NCBI GenBank assembly: GCA_050944685.1
Contig: JBMNRP010000005.1
Location: forward strand, 62,001-126,000
Length of the DNA: 64,000 bases
From: CADBRN01 sp050944685
GTDB taxonomy: Bacteria; Bacillota; Clostridia; Lachnospirales; Lachnospiraceae
Reading direction: 5' to 3'
A program made the translations under genes and the position numbers. Shown here piece by piece: positions 1 through 7,671 of this stretch. The notes under the pieces are model-generated. The model did not search any database. It had not been told where the DNA came from and worked only from the letters and a program-made list of their open reading frames with translations. Within the stretch, counting starts at the first letter, position 1. Each line of letters opens with the position of its first letter.

Positions 1-1101
1 GTCGTTCGTTGTGAGTTTGCGCCAACGCGCGTACTGGTTGTTGTCCGTCTGTGTCAGGTTCCACTCATAGGAAGCGATATCCGCGCTGTTTCCGTCGATC
101 GTGGCAACCCAGTTGTACTCATCCTCCGAATTATTTTTGTTCAGATCCACCTGGACCAGAGATCCGTCATTTTTCACCGCGTAATAATTGGTGTCATCAT
201 CGGTCAGGATCATCAGCCATTTATCGCCGTCCGAATGAAGCGGCCAGTTTGTATCCGAATTCGCATCGTTATAAGGCGTCTCCACCGGAGCAATCGTTCC
301 GGTGATGGAGAAGCTTTCCTGCGTGAAGCTGATATCCGAAACGCTTCCCTCGTCCCTGTTTCCGGTCTCTCCGGTTTCTGTCTTTACCGGAAGGACTTCC
401 GCTTCCTTCGCGTCGTCATGGACGAAGTGAACCGCCTTCATGTCATCCGCGACCGATTTCTCAACCGGCTGGTCATAGGTGATCTGCACCTGGACGGAAG
501 CGGCCGGCTCGATTTCCGCCCCCTGGCTCATAATGCGGATATCGAAGAAGCGGGCCTGATATCCGATGGCTTCTTCCTCACCGCTTTCTTTGAGGTACGC
601 CTGCTTGGCAGACTCGAAATAGATCTGATACTCATCTGAATTCGGATCCAGCTCTGTGGCAGAAATCTCAGCTCCGGAAGGAATGCCGGCGTCTTCGCCG
701 TATGTCAGCGTGACATGATAATCCTTTCCGTCATATGTAAGGGTTCCCGCTGCATTCGCGGAAGCGGTCTGTTCCGCCGCCGCATCGTCCGAACCGTTTC
801 CGGCGGATGTATCCTCTTCAGCCGCTGCGGAATCGTCTGCCTGCGCCGTGTCACCCGCCGCGGCTGTCTCTTCCGTGACTGCCTGTCCGTCCGTTCCCGC
901 ACCTTCTGCCGTCTCTCCGGCATTTTCAACCGACATCCCCTCATCCGTATGATTCTGGTCCATCGTTATGGCAGGAAGAATAAGAGCATAGGTGGTGATA
1001 AATACAACCACGCATCCTAACGCAACCAGTGTCTTACGACGCTTTTTCATCGCTCCGTGAAGCTTCAGTATTTGATTTGCCAGTTTTGTTAAGATATTCA
1101 T
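1..1101 (-). CDS. Large surface protein, N-terminal part (Cna-B/pilin-like), truncated by window edge
   Basis: The open frame runs from an ATG at 1101 off the left edge, so only the first 367 residues are visible. A basic start (KKRRK, residues 19-23) leads into a hydrophobic segment (about 25-46) ending in YALILPAIT, a signal I associate with large Cna-B/SpaA-type surface proteins of Clostridia. An acidic, Ala/Thr-rich linker follows (about 50-120), then beta-rich sequence. The protein should be exported and surface-bound. Any Cna-B repeats or LPXTG motif would lie outside the window. A signal peptidase gene lies directly upstream on the same strand. An in-frame ATG at 1113 is an alternative start. 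Function inferred from the N-terminus only. Confidence 0.75.
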   Translation of the reverse strand, partial: MNILTKLANQILKLHGAMKKRRKTLVALGCVVVFITTYALILPAITMDQNHTDEGMSVENAGETAEGAGTDGQAVTEETAAAGDTAQADDSAAAEEDTSAGNGSDDAAAEQTASANAAGTLTYDGKDYHVTLTYGEDAGIPSGAEISATELDPNSDEYQIYFESAKQAYLKESGEEEAIGYQARFFDIRIMSQGAEIEPAASVQVQITYDQPVEKSVADDMKAVHFVHDDAKEAEVLPVKTETGETGNRDEGSVSDISFTQESFSITGTIAPVETPYNDANSDTNWPLHSDGDKWLMILTDDDTNYYAVKNDGSLVQVDLNKNNSEDEYNWVATIDGNSADIASYEWNLTQTDNNQYARWRKLTTND

Positions 1102-1249
1102 ACCCGTTCCCATTTATTCCAGCTGATCGACAGTATCCGATTTCTACACCGAAACCGATCCCGGCCGTTCTGCAATCTGCAGCGGTTTCCCGGCCGAAAC
1201 CATATCCCCCCGTCGAGTGGCATCTCCGTTTCAACCCCTCCGCAAACAC

Positions 1250-1828
1250 CTACTGGACTCTTCCCATATCTTTGAATGGCCAGATCCTGAAAACTATTTT
1301 CCCGACGATCTGCTCGGATGACACGCATCCGATCGCCGTATTCCTTGAATCAATGGAGACGACCCGGTTATCTCCCATCACAAAAACCTTTCCCTCCGGG
1401 ACCTGATAAGGGAGCTCGATATTCGTCTCGCCCAGGCCCTTGCTGGTCAGGTAGGGCTCGTCAATTTTTACCTGATTGACGAAAACCGTTCCATCCTCAT
1501 CTATATCAACCCAGTCTCCCGACTCGGCGATAACCCTCTTCACCAGAATATTATTGTTGTAGTAGAAAGCAATAATATCGCCCTGCTCAAAGTCAGAACC
1601 CTTTACCGATACCACGATGTCACCGCTGTTCAAAGTGCCGTGCATCGATTTTCCGTAAATTCTGAGAACCGGAAGCAGCAGAACGGCGATTAACACTGCA
1701 ACAGCCGCCACAACAATCAGCACAAACGCTGTGCTTCTGACATTTCTCAGAAATTTATGGCGGTAATTATATCTTTCATATTCAGCTTGGATTGCCTGTG
1801 TGTCAGGCAAGTCTTTTTTTGCCGCCAT
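1250..1828 (-). CDS. lepB: Type I signal peptidase (S26)
   Basis: Membrane protease that removes signal peptides from exported proteins. One transmembrane helix (about residues 33-56) is followed by the catalytic serine motif GKSMHGTL (Ser61), the catalytic lysine in ILVKRV (Lys97) and the family box GDNR...SIDSR (152-162). At 192 residues it is of normal Gram-positive SipS size. I chose the ATG at 1828 because AGGGGAG sits 9 bases upstream. A TTG at 1885 would add 19 residues but has no good ribosome site. It lies between a repeat protein and a surface protein, as dedicated peptidases do in pilus operons, so it may process that surface protein (inference). Confidence 0.92.
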   Translation of the reverse strand: MAAKKDLPDTQAIQAEYERYNYRHKFLRNVRSTAFVLIVVAAVAVLIAVLLLPVLRIYGKSMHGTLNSGDIVVSVKGSDFEQGDIIAFYYNNNILVKRVIAESGDWVDIDEDGTVFVNQVKIDEPYLTSKGLGETNIELPYQVPEGKVFVMGDNRVVSIDSRNTAIGCVSSEQIVGKIVFRIWPFKDMGRVQ

Positions 1829-1905
1829 CAAAGCTCGCTCCCCTGCAACCCGGATTTTTCTGCCTGTTCCCTCTGCCTTTTTCAAAGGGCCCGGAACCCT
1901 GCGGA

Positions 1906-3216
1906 TTATTTCCTTTCCCTTCGCTCTTCGCGAGTGACGGGCTGGAAGTCATCATCCGGCTCATACTCCGTCTCCTGACGAAAGAATCTTTTGAGCTTCG
2001 TTCCGAATCCATTGTCCGGTTTCGGATGAGATTCGGTTCCCGATTCCGCGGCGGTTTCTTTCTCCGGTTCCGGCTGTACTTTCCTTACCGATTCCGCCGC
2101 AGACGGTTTCTCAGGCTCTGGCTGATCTTCTTTCTCCGGTTCCGGGGCCGTCTCATCCGGATGTGTGCGGTTCAGGAAGGCAGCGGTTCTTTCCGCTTTT
2201 CTGCCCTCTCCGAACCCCTGATGAGTCCGCTTTGCCAAAAAGTATTCTCTGCGCCTTGCTCTTCTGGCAGATGCGCTTTCCATTTCAAAGCCGGATCTGT
2301 GTCCCTGACGTGAACCTTTTTCCCGGTTCACTTTTTCCGGAACAGACTCTTCCGCTTCGGAAATAACTGCCTCTGTCGCAGCCCCGGCCTTTTCGGTTTC
2401 CGGAACTTCGGAATCTGCTTCTGCCGTCTCCTTCTGTTCTTCTTCGAAAACCTCGATCGGAATTGCTTCCTCCGCTTCTGCCGCCTCCGGAATCTCTTCC
2501 CCGGCTTCTTCCGTCTTCGGGACCTCTTCCTCAGCTTCTGCCGCCTCTGGAATCTCTTCCTCAGTTTCTTCGGCCTTCGGAATCTCTTCTCCGGCTTCTT
2601 CCGCCTCCGGAATTTCTTCCCGGGTTTCTTCCGCTTCCGGAATCTCTTCCCCGGCTTCGCTTACCCGGGTTTCTGTTTTCAGAAGACCTCCCGAATAAAG
2701 CTGGCTCTCAATATTTTTCGAGAGCTCAGTATAGTCCTGCGCTTCCGGGACATTCCCGTCCTTCGGAACGCTTTCTGCCTCAACCTGTAAATCCGAACCG
2801 TTTTCTTCCCTTTCCGCTTCGGCAACCTCATCCTCTTCCGGATTGCCTCTCTGTCCCCCGGTCTCTGCTCTCACGGCTTCCTCCAGCTCTTTCGCAGTAT
2901 CCTGAGCCTGTGTCCGGTTCGTTTCTTCAATATTATTATCTGTCTCCCGGGAAATCTCCTCAGCGGAAACCGCCCCGGTTTTTTCTATATTATAAAGATA
3001 TAAATCTGCCGCCTTCTGGGCTTCCTCAAAAATTTTCGTCAGAGCAAGAGAAGCTTCCGCAATATTGCCGGATTTCTGCAGTGATATCTGCCTGTTGTTC
3101 ACCTGCTCCCGCAGCTCCTGGTTCTGCTTCTTGAGTCGGTCAATCTCACGGCTCTGGGCCAGCATGATCTCCAGAAGCTCGCCTCGCTTCAATTTTCTCA
3201 GTTCGTCTTCTGTCAT
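1906..3216 (-). CDS. Acidic coiled-coil protein with Glu/Pro repeats, function unknown
   Basis: A 436-residue soluble protein with no signal peptide or membrane helix. Residues 1-80 form a heptad-like coiled coil (DELRKLKRGELLEIML, then RLKKQNQELREQV) with a conserved-looking tail on KIFEEAQKAADLYL. Residues about 180-262 are a tandem 10-residue repeat of the form EEIPEAEEAG. The remainder is Glu-rich with several basic RR clusters near 300-330. I recall similar N-terminal coiled coils in Clostridia next to signal peptidase and Cna-B-type surface genes, sometimes loosely labelled DNA repair protein, but I know of no tested role. It is the first gene of an apparent operon with lepB and the surface protein. 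Confidence 0.8.
   Translation of the reverse strand: MTEDELRKLKRGELLEIMLAQSREIDRLKKQNQELREQVNNRQISLQKSGNIAEASLALTKIFEEAQKAADLYLYNIEKTGAVSAEEISRETDNNIEETNRTQAQDTAKELEEAVRAETGGQRGNPEEDEVAEAEREENGSDLQVEAESVPKDGNVPEAQDYTELSKNIESQLYSGGLLKTETRVSEAGEEIPEAEETREEIPEAEEAGEEIPKAEETEEEIPEAAEAEEEVPKTEEAGEEIPEAAEAEEAIPIEVFEEEQKETAEADSEVPETEKAGAATEAVISEAEESVPEKVNREKGSRQGHRSGFEMESASARRARRREYFLAKRTHQGFGEGRKAERTAAFLNRTHPDETAPEPEKEDQPEPEKPSAAESVRKVQPEPEKETAAESGTESHPKPDNGFGTKLKRFFRQETEYEPDDDFQPVTREERRERK
2460..2668 (-). repeat. Intragenic tandem repeat, 30-bp period
   Basis: About seven imperfect 30-base units encode the EEIPEAEEAG-like decapeptides of the acidic coiled-coil protein. Units differ by point changes (EIPK, EVPK, AIP variants) but keep the period, so copy number could vary between strains. 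Confidence 0.8.
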
Positions 3217-4138
3217 GGTCCGTTCATCTTTCTGAAATGATATGAATCGTTCACTTGCATTCAGGAAATGATTTCATTGCATTCCAAAAAGAGAAGCACC
3301 CTGACCTGGCTGCAAATCGTTCCCGTCTAACACAAATCCACCATTCACTCGATGCCAATCCTTTCAGTCTTTCCCTTAGAGTGTGGATAATGTTTTACGT
3401 TATTAACTGAACAATTTCTGCGTTCTTTCCTCGATTACAAATCCCGAAAGAACAAACCAAATCAACGGGCTTCCCCCCGAAGCGGAAACCAACAGGCTAT
3501 CTCCGCCTGTCATCCTCTTACACTGCAAATGATAAAATCGAGCGAAACGCGGGACAAGTACCCAGATGGTAGCCCGGGGTACACAAATAGTATTAAAAAA
3601 AATGGAAACTTCGCATGGTACCCGGGGTAATATGACCCTGAAGGGGGAGTTTGGGGTACCTGCCAACGATGGTACCCAAAAAATCTACTCCTAATAAACC
3701 TTCTATTTTCAAGGGTTTTGTTCTATAATAGTATTTATTATTAATTAATGAATTTTATAAAATATTTTATTAATTTTTGAAAATTTCTAATTCTCACCAA
3801 TTGAATACCCCCTTCCGGGAATGAAAATGGCCCGAAATAGAATGTATATTTTTATGTACATTCCCTGCATTGCCATATAAAAAGGATAATTATTATCAAT
3901 TTTCCCAAAATTGAATTCAAAAACACGCCGCCCGGAAAAATGGGTACCACTCTGGTACCGTTTCCTGAAAAACCGCATCATCAAGCCATTTTTAGTAAAT
4001 ATTACAATTTTTGTCCGATTTTCCTGAATAAGGAAACGTTTCAATAGATAAATAAATTTTCAGATAATAGTCTACAATTGCGGCAGCCTTCATCGCCGAA
4101 ACAGAGCCGGTAATGAGCTGCTTTTTTACCTCCGGAGA
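3217..4138. other. Long AT-rich intergenic region without a convincing gene
   Basis: No open frame here has both a ribosome site and a plausible protein. The segment 3721-3790 is almost entirely A and T. Five GGTACC palindromes lie between 3617 and 3959. A single perfect DnaA-box sequence (TGTGGATAA) is at 3382-3390. Upstream of the acidic coiled-coil gene, two direct repeats GAAATGAT...TTGCATTC occur at 3234-3262 and 3265-3284. The promoter of the minus-strand operon should lie here but I could not pin it down. Confidence 0.6.
3617..3959. repeat. Cluster of five GGTACC palindromes
   Basis: GGTACC occurs at 3617-3622, 3655-3660, 3671-3676, 3943-3948 and 3954-3959. Partial copies (GTACCC near 3558, GGGGTAC near 3577) lie just outside. 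Two sites form a larger inverted repeat (GGGTACC...GGTACCC, 3654-3677). A protein-binding or restriction-site role is possible. Nothing identifies the protein. Confidence 0.6.
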
Positions 4139-4167
4139 GTGTTCCGATCGGATTTTTATCCTGTTTA

Positions 4168-4196
4168 TTGCGGGAAAAAGCGGCCTGTGCTATACT
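4168..4196 (+). promoter_or_regulatory. Sigma-A promoter of the HAD gene
   Basis: TTGCGG (4168-4173), 17-base spacer and TATACT (4191-4196) with an extended -10 TG at 4188-4189. The HAD start codon is 66 bases downstream of the -10 hexamer. Confidence 0.55.
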
Positions 4197-4261
4197 CTCT
4201 TTGTCATTTTCCAGGTTATTGTATGTTTTTACTGCCAGATTCTGGCGAAATGAGGATTCGA

Positions 4262-4882
4262 ATGCCTGACGGAATTATTTTTGATATCGATGGAACCATG
4301 TGGGATTCCCGTGAGTCAATCGGGAAAGCCTGGAACCGGGTGCTGACGGAGTACGGCGAAGAGCCTTTCCTGACTCCCGATATCCTGAAGTCCGAATTCG
4401 GCAAGACACTGGACGAAATTGCCGCAGATCTTCTTCCGGAAACCGATCCCGGGAAAGTAAAGGAAATCTGTGAAAAATGGACTCAGGTAGAACCCGACGC
4501 TGTCCGCGCGGAAAAGCCCTTCATATATGAAGGGTTAGAGGAGACGCTGGATGTCCTCTCAAGGAACACGAAGCTGTATATTGTCAGCAACGCAATGTCC
4601 GGCTATATTGAATGTTTTCTGGAGGTAACCGGCTTCGGCCAGTATTTCTCGGATCACCTCTGCAATGGAGATACCGGAAAACCCAAGGGTGAAAACATTG
4701 ACAGAATTGTCCGGAAAAATTCCATGTTCAATCCGGTCTATGTCGGGGACACGCAGGGGGACCGCGACGCCGCCTCGTTTGCTGTCGTGCGATTTGCGTG
4801 GGCATCCTACGGTTTCGGTGAAGTTACCGGCTGTGACTACCGGCTGGAACGGCCGGCCGATCTGCTGAAATATTTTGCCTGA
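4262..4882 (+). CDS. HAD-family hydrolase (phosphoglycolate phosphatase-like)
   Basis: Cytoplasmic phosphatase of the haloacid dehalogenase superfamily, 206 residues. All four HAD motifs are visible: DIDGT with nucleophile Asp8 and acid/base Asp10, Ser109 in IVSNA, Lys142 in KPKG, and acidic GDTQGD (162-167). The helical insert between motifs I and II indicates a C1-type cap, as in phosphoglycolate phosphatase and beta-phosphoglucomutase. The substrate cannot be read from sequence. The ATG at 4262 has AGGA five bases upstream and places the nucleophile at the usual residue 8. A longer frame from 4139 lacks a ribosome site. Confidence 0.88.
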   Translation: MPDGIIFDIDGTMWDSRESIGKAWNRVLTEYGEEPFLTPDILKSEFGKTLDEIAADLLPETDPGKVKEICEKWTQVEPDAVRAEKPFIYEGLEETLDVLSRNTKLYIVSNAMSGYIECFLEVTGFGQYFSDHLCNGDTGKPKGENIDRIVRKNSMFNPVYVGDTQGDRDAASFAVVRFAWASYGFGEVTGCDYRLERPADLLKYFA

Positions 4883-4929
4883 CGGATCTTTTCTGAATTT
4901 ACTCATTAAATTAAGAAGGGAAGTGTATT

Positions 4930-5193
4930 ATGAATTACCGCTATCAGACGAAGGGGACCTGTTCGTCCAGAATAGATTTCGAGCTGGATGAGAACGGAGT
5001 AATCGGGGATGTCACTTTTACGGGCGGCTGCAACGGAAACCTGAAGGGGATCAGCCGTCTCGTAAAGGGACATCCCGCAGAGGAAATCATCGGCCTGCTG
5101 AAGGGAACCAGATGCGGGATGAAAAACACATCCTGCCCGGACCAGCTGGCAACCGCATTGCAGAAGGCTCTGGATTCACAGAAGAACGGTTAA
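4930..5193 (+). CDS. TSCPD domain protein (TIGR03905 type)
   Basis: Small cytoplasmic protein of 87 residues with the C-terminal TSCPDQLA signature (68-74) and four cysteines at 11, 34, 62 and 69 that could bind metal. The domain also ends some vitamin B12-dependent ribonucleotide reductases. Stand-alone versions in Clostridia have no established role. A good ribosome site (GAAGGGAAG) precedes the ATG. It follows the HAD gene by 47 bases and is probably co-transcribed, ending at the hairpin at 5232-5258. Confidence 0.88.
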   Translation: MNYRYQTKGTCSSRIDFELDENGVIGDVTFTGGCNGNLKGISRLVKGHPAEEIIGLLKGTRCGMKNTSCPDQLATALQKALDSQKNG

Positions 5194-5231
5194 TCTGTCC
5201 CCGGAATCCGAACCAGACGCAGCATCCGAAC

Positions 5232-5258
5232 CTGTCGCCGGAGTGCGGCAGTTTTTTT
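5232..5258 (+). terminator. Intrinsic terminator after the TSCPD gene
   Basis: A 7-bp stem (CTGTCGC/GCGGCAG, one G-U pair) with a 6-base loop is followed directly by seven T residues. Confidence 0.8.
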
Positions 5259-5279
5259 CACACTTTTTTCACAATTTTG

Positions 5280-5306
5280 TTAGCACTCGACTCTTGACGC
5301 TGCTAA
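5280..5306 (+). promoter_or_regulatory. CIRCE-like operator (HrcA site), right arm degenerate
   Basis: The left arm TTAGCACTC is a perfect CIRCE half. After exactly 9 bases the right arm reads CGCTGCTAA against the consensus GAGTGCTAA (6 of 9). It overlaps the -35 region of the Hsp20 promoter, so HrcA repression of the small heat-shock gene is likely. Confidence 0.75.
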
Positions 5307-5322
5307 CAATAAGTGTTATAAC
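5294..5322 (+). promoter_or_regulatory. Sigma-A promoter of the Hsp20 gene
   Basis: TTGACG (5294-5299), a 17-base spacer and TATAAC (5317-5322). The -35 lies inside the CIRCE-like operator, the usual layout of HrcA-controlled promoters. Confidence 0.75.
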
Positions 5323-5410
5323 ATAATTGTCGAAAGGAACAGGAAAGAGTTCCAAAGGACAGAACAAAAACAATAATTCAATCCTATTCAGAAAGAAGGA
5401 GGAATGACTT

Positions 5411-5845
5411 ATGATGTTTCCGAGTATTTTTAATGATAATTTCTTTGATGATTTTATGGATGACCCGTGGGAAAGCAGATTTTTCAGAGCTCCGATCGCC
5501 CGCTCTTCCGCTATGAAGACCGATGTAAAGGACAGCGGAGACCATTACGATATCGCCATTGAACTTCCGGGATTCAAGAAAGATGAAATCCAGGCGGAGC
5601 TGAAGAACGGATATCTGACCATCACCGCTTCGAAAAACGAAAACAATGACGAAAAAGATGAGAAGGGCAACTACCTCCGCAGAGAACGCTACCACGGTTC
5701 CTGCAGCAGAAGCTTTTTCGTTGGCGAGGACGTGACACAGGAAGATATTCACGCAAAGTTTGAGAACGGTATCCTGAGTCTGTCCATACCGAAGGCAGAC
5801 GCAAAGAAAGTCGAAGAGAAAAAAGTAATTTCCATTGAGGGTTGA
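5411..5845 (+). CDS. Small heat-shock protein, Hsp20/alpha-crystallin family
   Basis: ATP-independent cytoplasmic holdase chaperone, 144 residues. A short Phe-rich N-terminal arm (residues 1-25) precedes the alpha-crystallin domain (about 36-138), which shows the conserved IELPGFKKDEI start and the late ENGILSLSIPK strand motif. The extreme C-terminus carries the I-S-I pattern that mediates oligomer contacts in this family. AGGAGG lies 8 bases before the ATG. A sigma-A promoter overlapping a CIRCE-like operator lies about 90 bases upstream and a strong terminator follows, so this is a one-gene heat-inducible unit. Confidence 0.96.
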   Translation: MMFPSIFNDNFFDDFMDDPWESRFFRAPIARSSAMKTDVKDSGDHYDIAIELPGFKKDEIQAELKNGYLTITASKNENNDEKDEKGNYLRRERYHGSCSRSFFVGEDVTQEDIHAKFENGILSLSIPKADAKKVEEKKVISIEG

Positions 5846-5873
5846 TCTCCTTTTTTTCCTCTCCCAGTTTTCC

Positions 5874-5907
5874 GGGGCCGCTGCAAAAGCAGCGGTCCCG
5901 TTTTTTT
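5874..5907 (+). terminator. Intrinsic terminator of the Hsp20 gene
   Basis: An 11-bp stem (GGGGCCGCTGC/GCAGCGGTCCC with one G-U pair), an AAAA tetraloop, a G, then seven T residues. Confidence 0.93.
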
Positions 5908-5941
5908 CATGTCCGGATTCCGTCAGCGAATTGGACACAAA

Positions 5942-5970
5942 TTGAATTCCGTCCAAAAATTAAACATTAT
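5942..5970 (+). promoter_or_regulatory. Possible promoter of the radical SAM gene
   Basis: TTGAAT (5942-5947), 17 bases, CATTAT (5965-5970). A perfect TATAAT without a good -35 also lies at 6029-6034. Either could drive the gene starting at 6183. Confidence 0.35.
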
Positions 5971-6182
5971 TCAAATAGTGTCCATCTATTTATCATTTTT
6001 TTCGCTCGCGTTTCTCATTCCCTCATATTATAATGACCACAATTCGGGAAACATTTCTTAAAATCTGTTTACCCCCGACTGCGTTCCGGTCGCAGACGCG
6101 GAACGAAAACAGCAGCCGCCGGGCGGCGGCGGAAGAACAGACCCAGATAACCATATGGATTATTTCAGAAGGGAGTAAAAAC

Positions 6183-7574
6183 ATGGCATCTGCAGCATCC
6201 AAAGTGAAAACAGCTACCATTTCTGCGGCAGTAAACCAGGCGCTGAAATATCTGGAGAAGGATCCGGAGAAAAATGTGCCGAAACTGATGGATCTGGTCG
6301 ATAAACTCGTACCGGAGGACTGGTATAAGGGACAGCGTGCGGCGATCCGCGACGCGATCGACCGCAAAACCAACTATTATGACATGATCATGAAGATCTA
6401 TCAGCTGGATTCCGGCGTCCGCGAATCATTCTTCCGCAATTTCATCACGAACGCGAGCCTGAAGGGTTCCTCGAAACAGTTCGAAATCGCCGAAAAATAC
6501 AACTGCAATGTTCCGTGGGCAATTCTGATGGATCCGACCTCCGCCTGCAATCTGAAATGCACGGGATGCTGGGCTGCCGAGTACGGTCATCAGCTGAATC
6601 TCACCTACGAGGACCTGGACCGCATCGTGACCGAAGCGAATGAACTCGGAACCTACATGTTTATCTTCACCGGCGGTGAGCCGCTGGTTCGCAAAAAGGA
6701 TATTATCCGTCTCTGCGAGGCTCACCCGGACAGCGAGTTCCTCTCCTTCACAAACGGAACGCTGATCGACGAGGCTTTCTGCGAAGATATGCTGCGCGTC
6801 CGCAATTTCGTGCCGGCCATCTCTCTCGAGGGATTCGAAGAGGCCAACGACGGCCGCCGCGGACAGGGCGTGTATCAGAAGGTTATGAACGCGGCCCGGC
6901 TTCTGAAAGCCCGCAAACTGGCCTTCGGAATTTCCGTCTGCTATACCAGCAAAAACATTGACGACGTATCCAGCGATAAATTTATCCAGGGGCTGGTCGA
7001 TATGGGAGCCCTCTTCGTGTGGTTCTTCCATTTCATGCCGGTCGGAATGAGCGCAACGCCGGAGCTGATGGTCAATCCGGAACAGCGCGTCAAGATGTAT
7101 CACCAGGTCCGCCACTTCCGCGAGACCTTCCCGATCTTTGCGATGGATTTCCAGAACGACGGACAGTACGTCGGAGGCTGCATCGCCGGAGGGCGGAAAT
7201 ACATGCACATCAACGCGGGCGGCGCCGTTGAGCCGTGCGTGTTCATCCACTACTCAAACGTCAACATCCACGACGTTTCCCTGCTGGATGCCCTGAGGAG
7301 CCCGATTTTCCAGGCCTACCACGACAATCAGCCGTTTAATAGCAACCATCTCCGCCCCTGCCCGATGCTGGAGAATCCGACGGAGCTGCCGAAGCTGGTC
7401 AAAGCGACCGGCGCGGTCAACACCGATTATATGGATCCGGAGTCCGCGGATCATCTCTGCGCAAAGACGCAGGCCTATTCCGAGAGCTGGAAGCCGGTAG
7501 CCGAAAAGCTCTGGGCCGAGGATCAGGCGATGAGAGCCGCAAAGAAAGCACAGCAGGAACAGGCTCGCGGATGA
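6183..7574 (+). CDS. Radical SAM protein with C-terminal cysteine region
   Basis: A 463-residue radical S-adenosylmethionine enzyme. The SAM cluster motif CNLKCTGC is at Cys122, Cys126 and Cys129, and the SAM-binding GGEP motif is at 164-167. An N-terminal helical domain of about 105 residues precedes the barrel. The C-terminal part has cysteines at 333 (GGC), 352 (EPC), 393 (RPC) and 425, suggesting an auxiliary SPASM-like iron-sulfur site. The layout recalls the MoaA/HpnH/peptide-maturase group, but no precursor peptide or pathway partner is adjacent, so the substrate is unknown. AGAAGGGAG precedes the ATG at 6183. A longer frame from 6033 lacks a ribosome site. Confidence 0.88.
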   Translation: MASAASKVKTATISAAVNQALKYLEKDPEKNVPKLMDLVDKLVPEDWYKGQRAAIRDAIDRKTNYYDMIMKIYQLDSGVRESFFRNFITNASLKGSSKQFEIAEKYNCNVPWAILMDPTSACNLKCTGCWAAEYGHQLNLTYEDLDRIVTEANELGTYMFIFTGGEPLVRKKDIIRLCEAHPDSEFLSFTNGTLIDEAFCEDMLRVRNFVPAISLEGFEEANDGRRGQGVYQKVMNAARLLKARKLAFGISVCYTSKNIDDVSSDKFIQGLVDMGALFVWFFHFMPVGMSATPELMVNPEQRVKMYHQVRHFRETFPIFAMDFQNDGQYVGGCIAGGRKYMHINAGGAVEPCVFIHYSNVNIHDVSLLDALRSPIFQAYHDNQPFNSNHLRPCPMLENPTELPKLVKATGAVNTDYMDPESADHLCAKTQAYSESWKPVAEKLWAEDQAMRAAKKAQQEQARG

Positions 7575-7602
7575 CGTAAAAAAATTCCTCTGACACATAA
7601 AA

Positions 7603-7664
7603 ATCCTGCCCGGCAGATTGACAGACAGCCATGCGCTGTATCTCTGCCGGACAGGATATTTTTT
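7603..7664. terminator. Bidirectional terminator between convergent genes
   Basis: A 15-bp stem (7603-7617 with 7643-7657, one mismatch) encloses a smaller hairpin (ACAGC/GCTGT, 7621-7635). T-runs follow on both strands: TTTTTT at 7659-7664 on plus, and TTTTT on minus from AAAAA at about 7599-7603. It ends the radical SAM gene and the long minus-strand region. Confidence 0.88.
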
Positions 7665-7671
7665 CGGTGTA

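Noticed and set aside
2460..2668. Non-coding minisatellite
   Set aside because: The 30-base period keeps the reading frame and encodes regular acidic decapeptides, so it belongs to the protein.
3382..3390. Perfect DnaA box (TGTGGATAA) next to an AT-rich stretch, as at a replication origin
   Set aside because: Only one box was seen, and no dnaA, dnaN or other replication gene is near. An isolated 9-mer is expected by chance in a genome.
3403..3666. 87-codon minus-strand open frame in the same intergenic region
   Set aside because: Composition is irregular, no ribosome site, no family resemblance.
3787..4044. 85-codon minus-strand open frame
   Set aside because: No ribosome site, AT-driven composition, and no recognisable protein pattern; it overlaps the GGTACC cluster.
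7603..7664. Inverted repeat as a CRISPR or attachment site
   Set aside because: Single copy, flanked by T-runs on both strands between convergent genes; it is a terminator.
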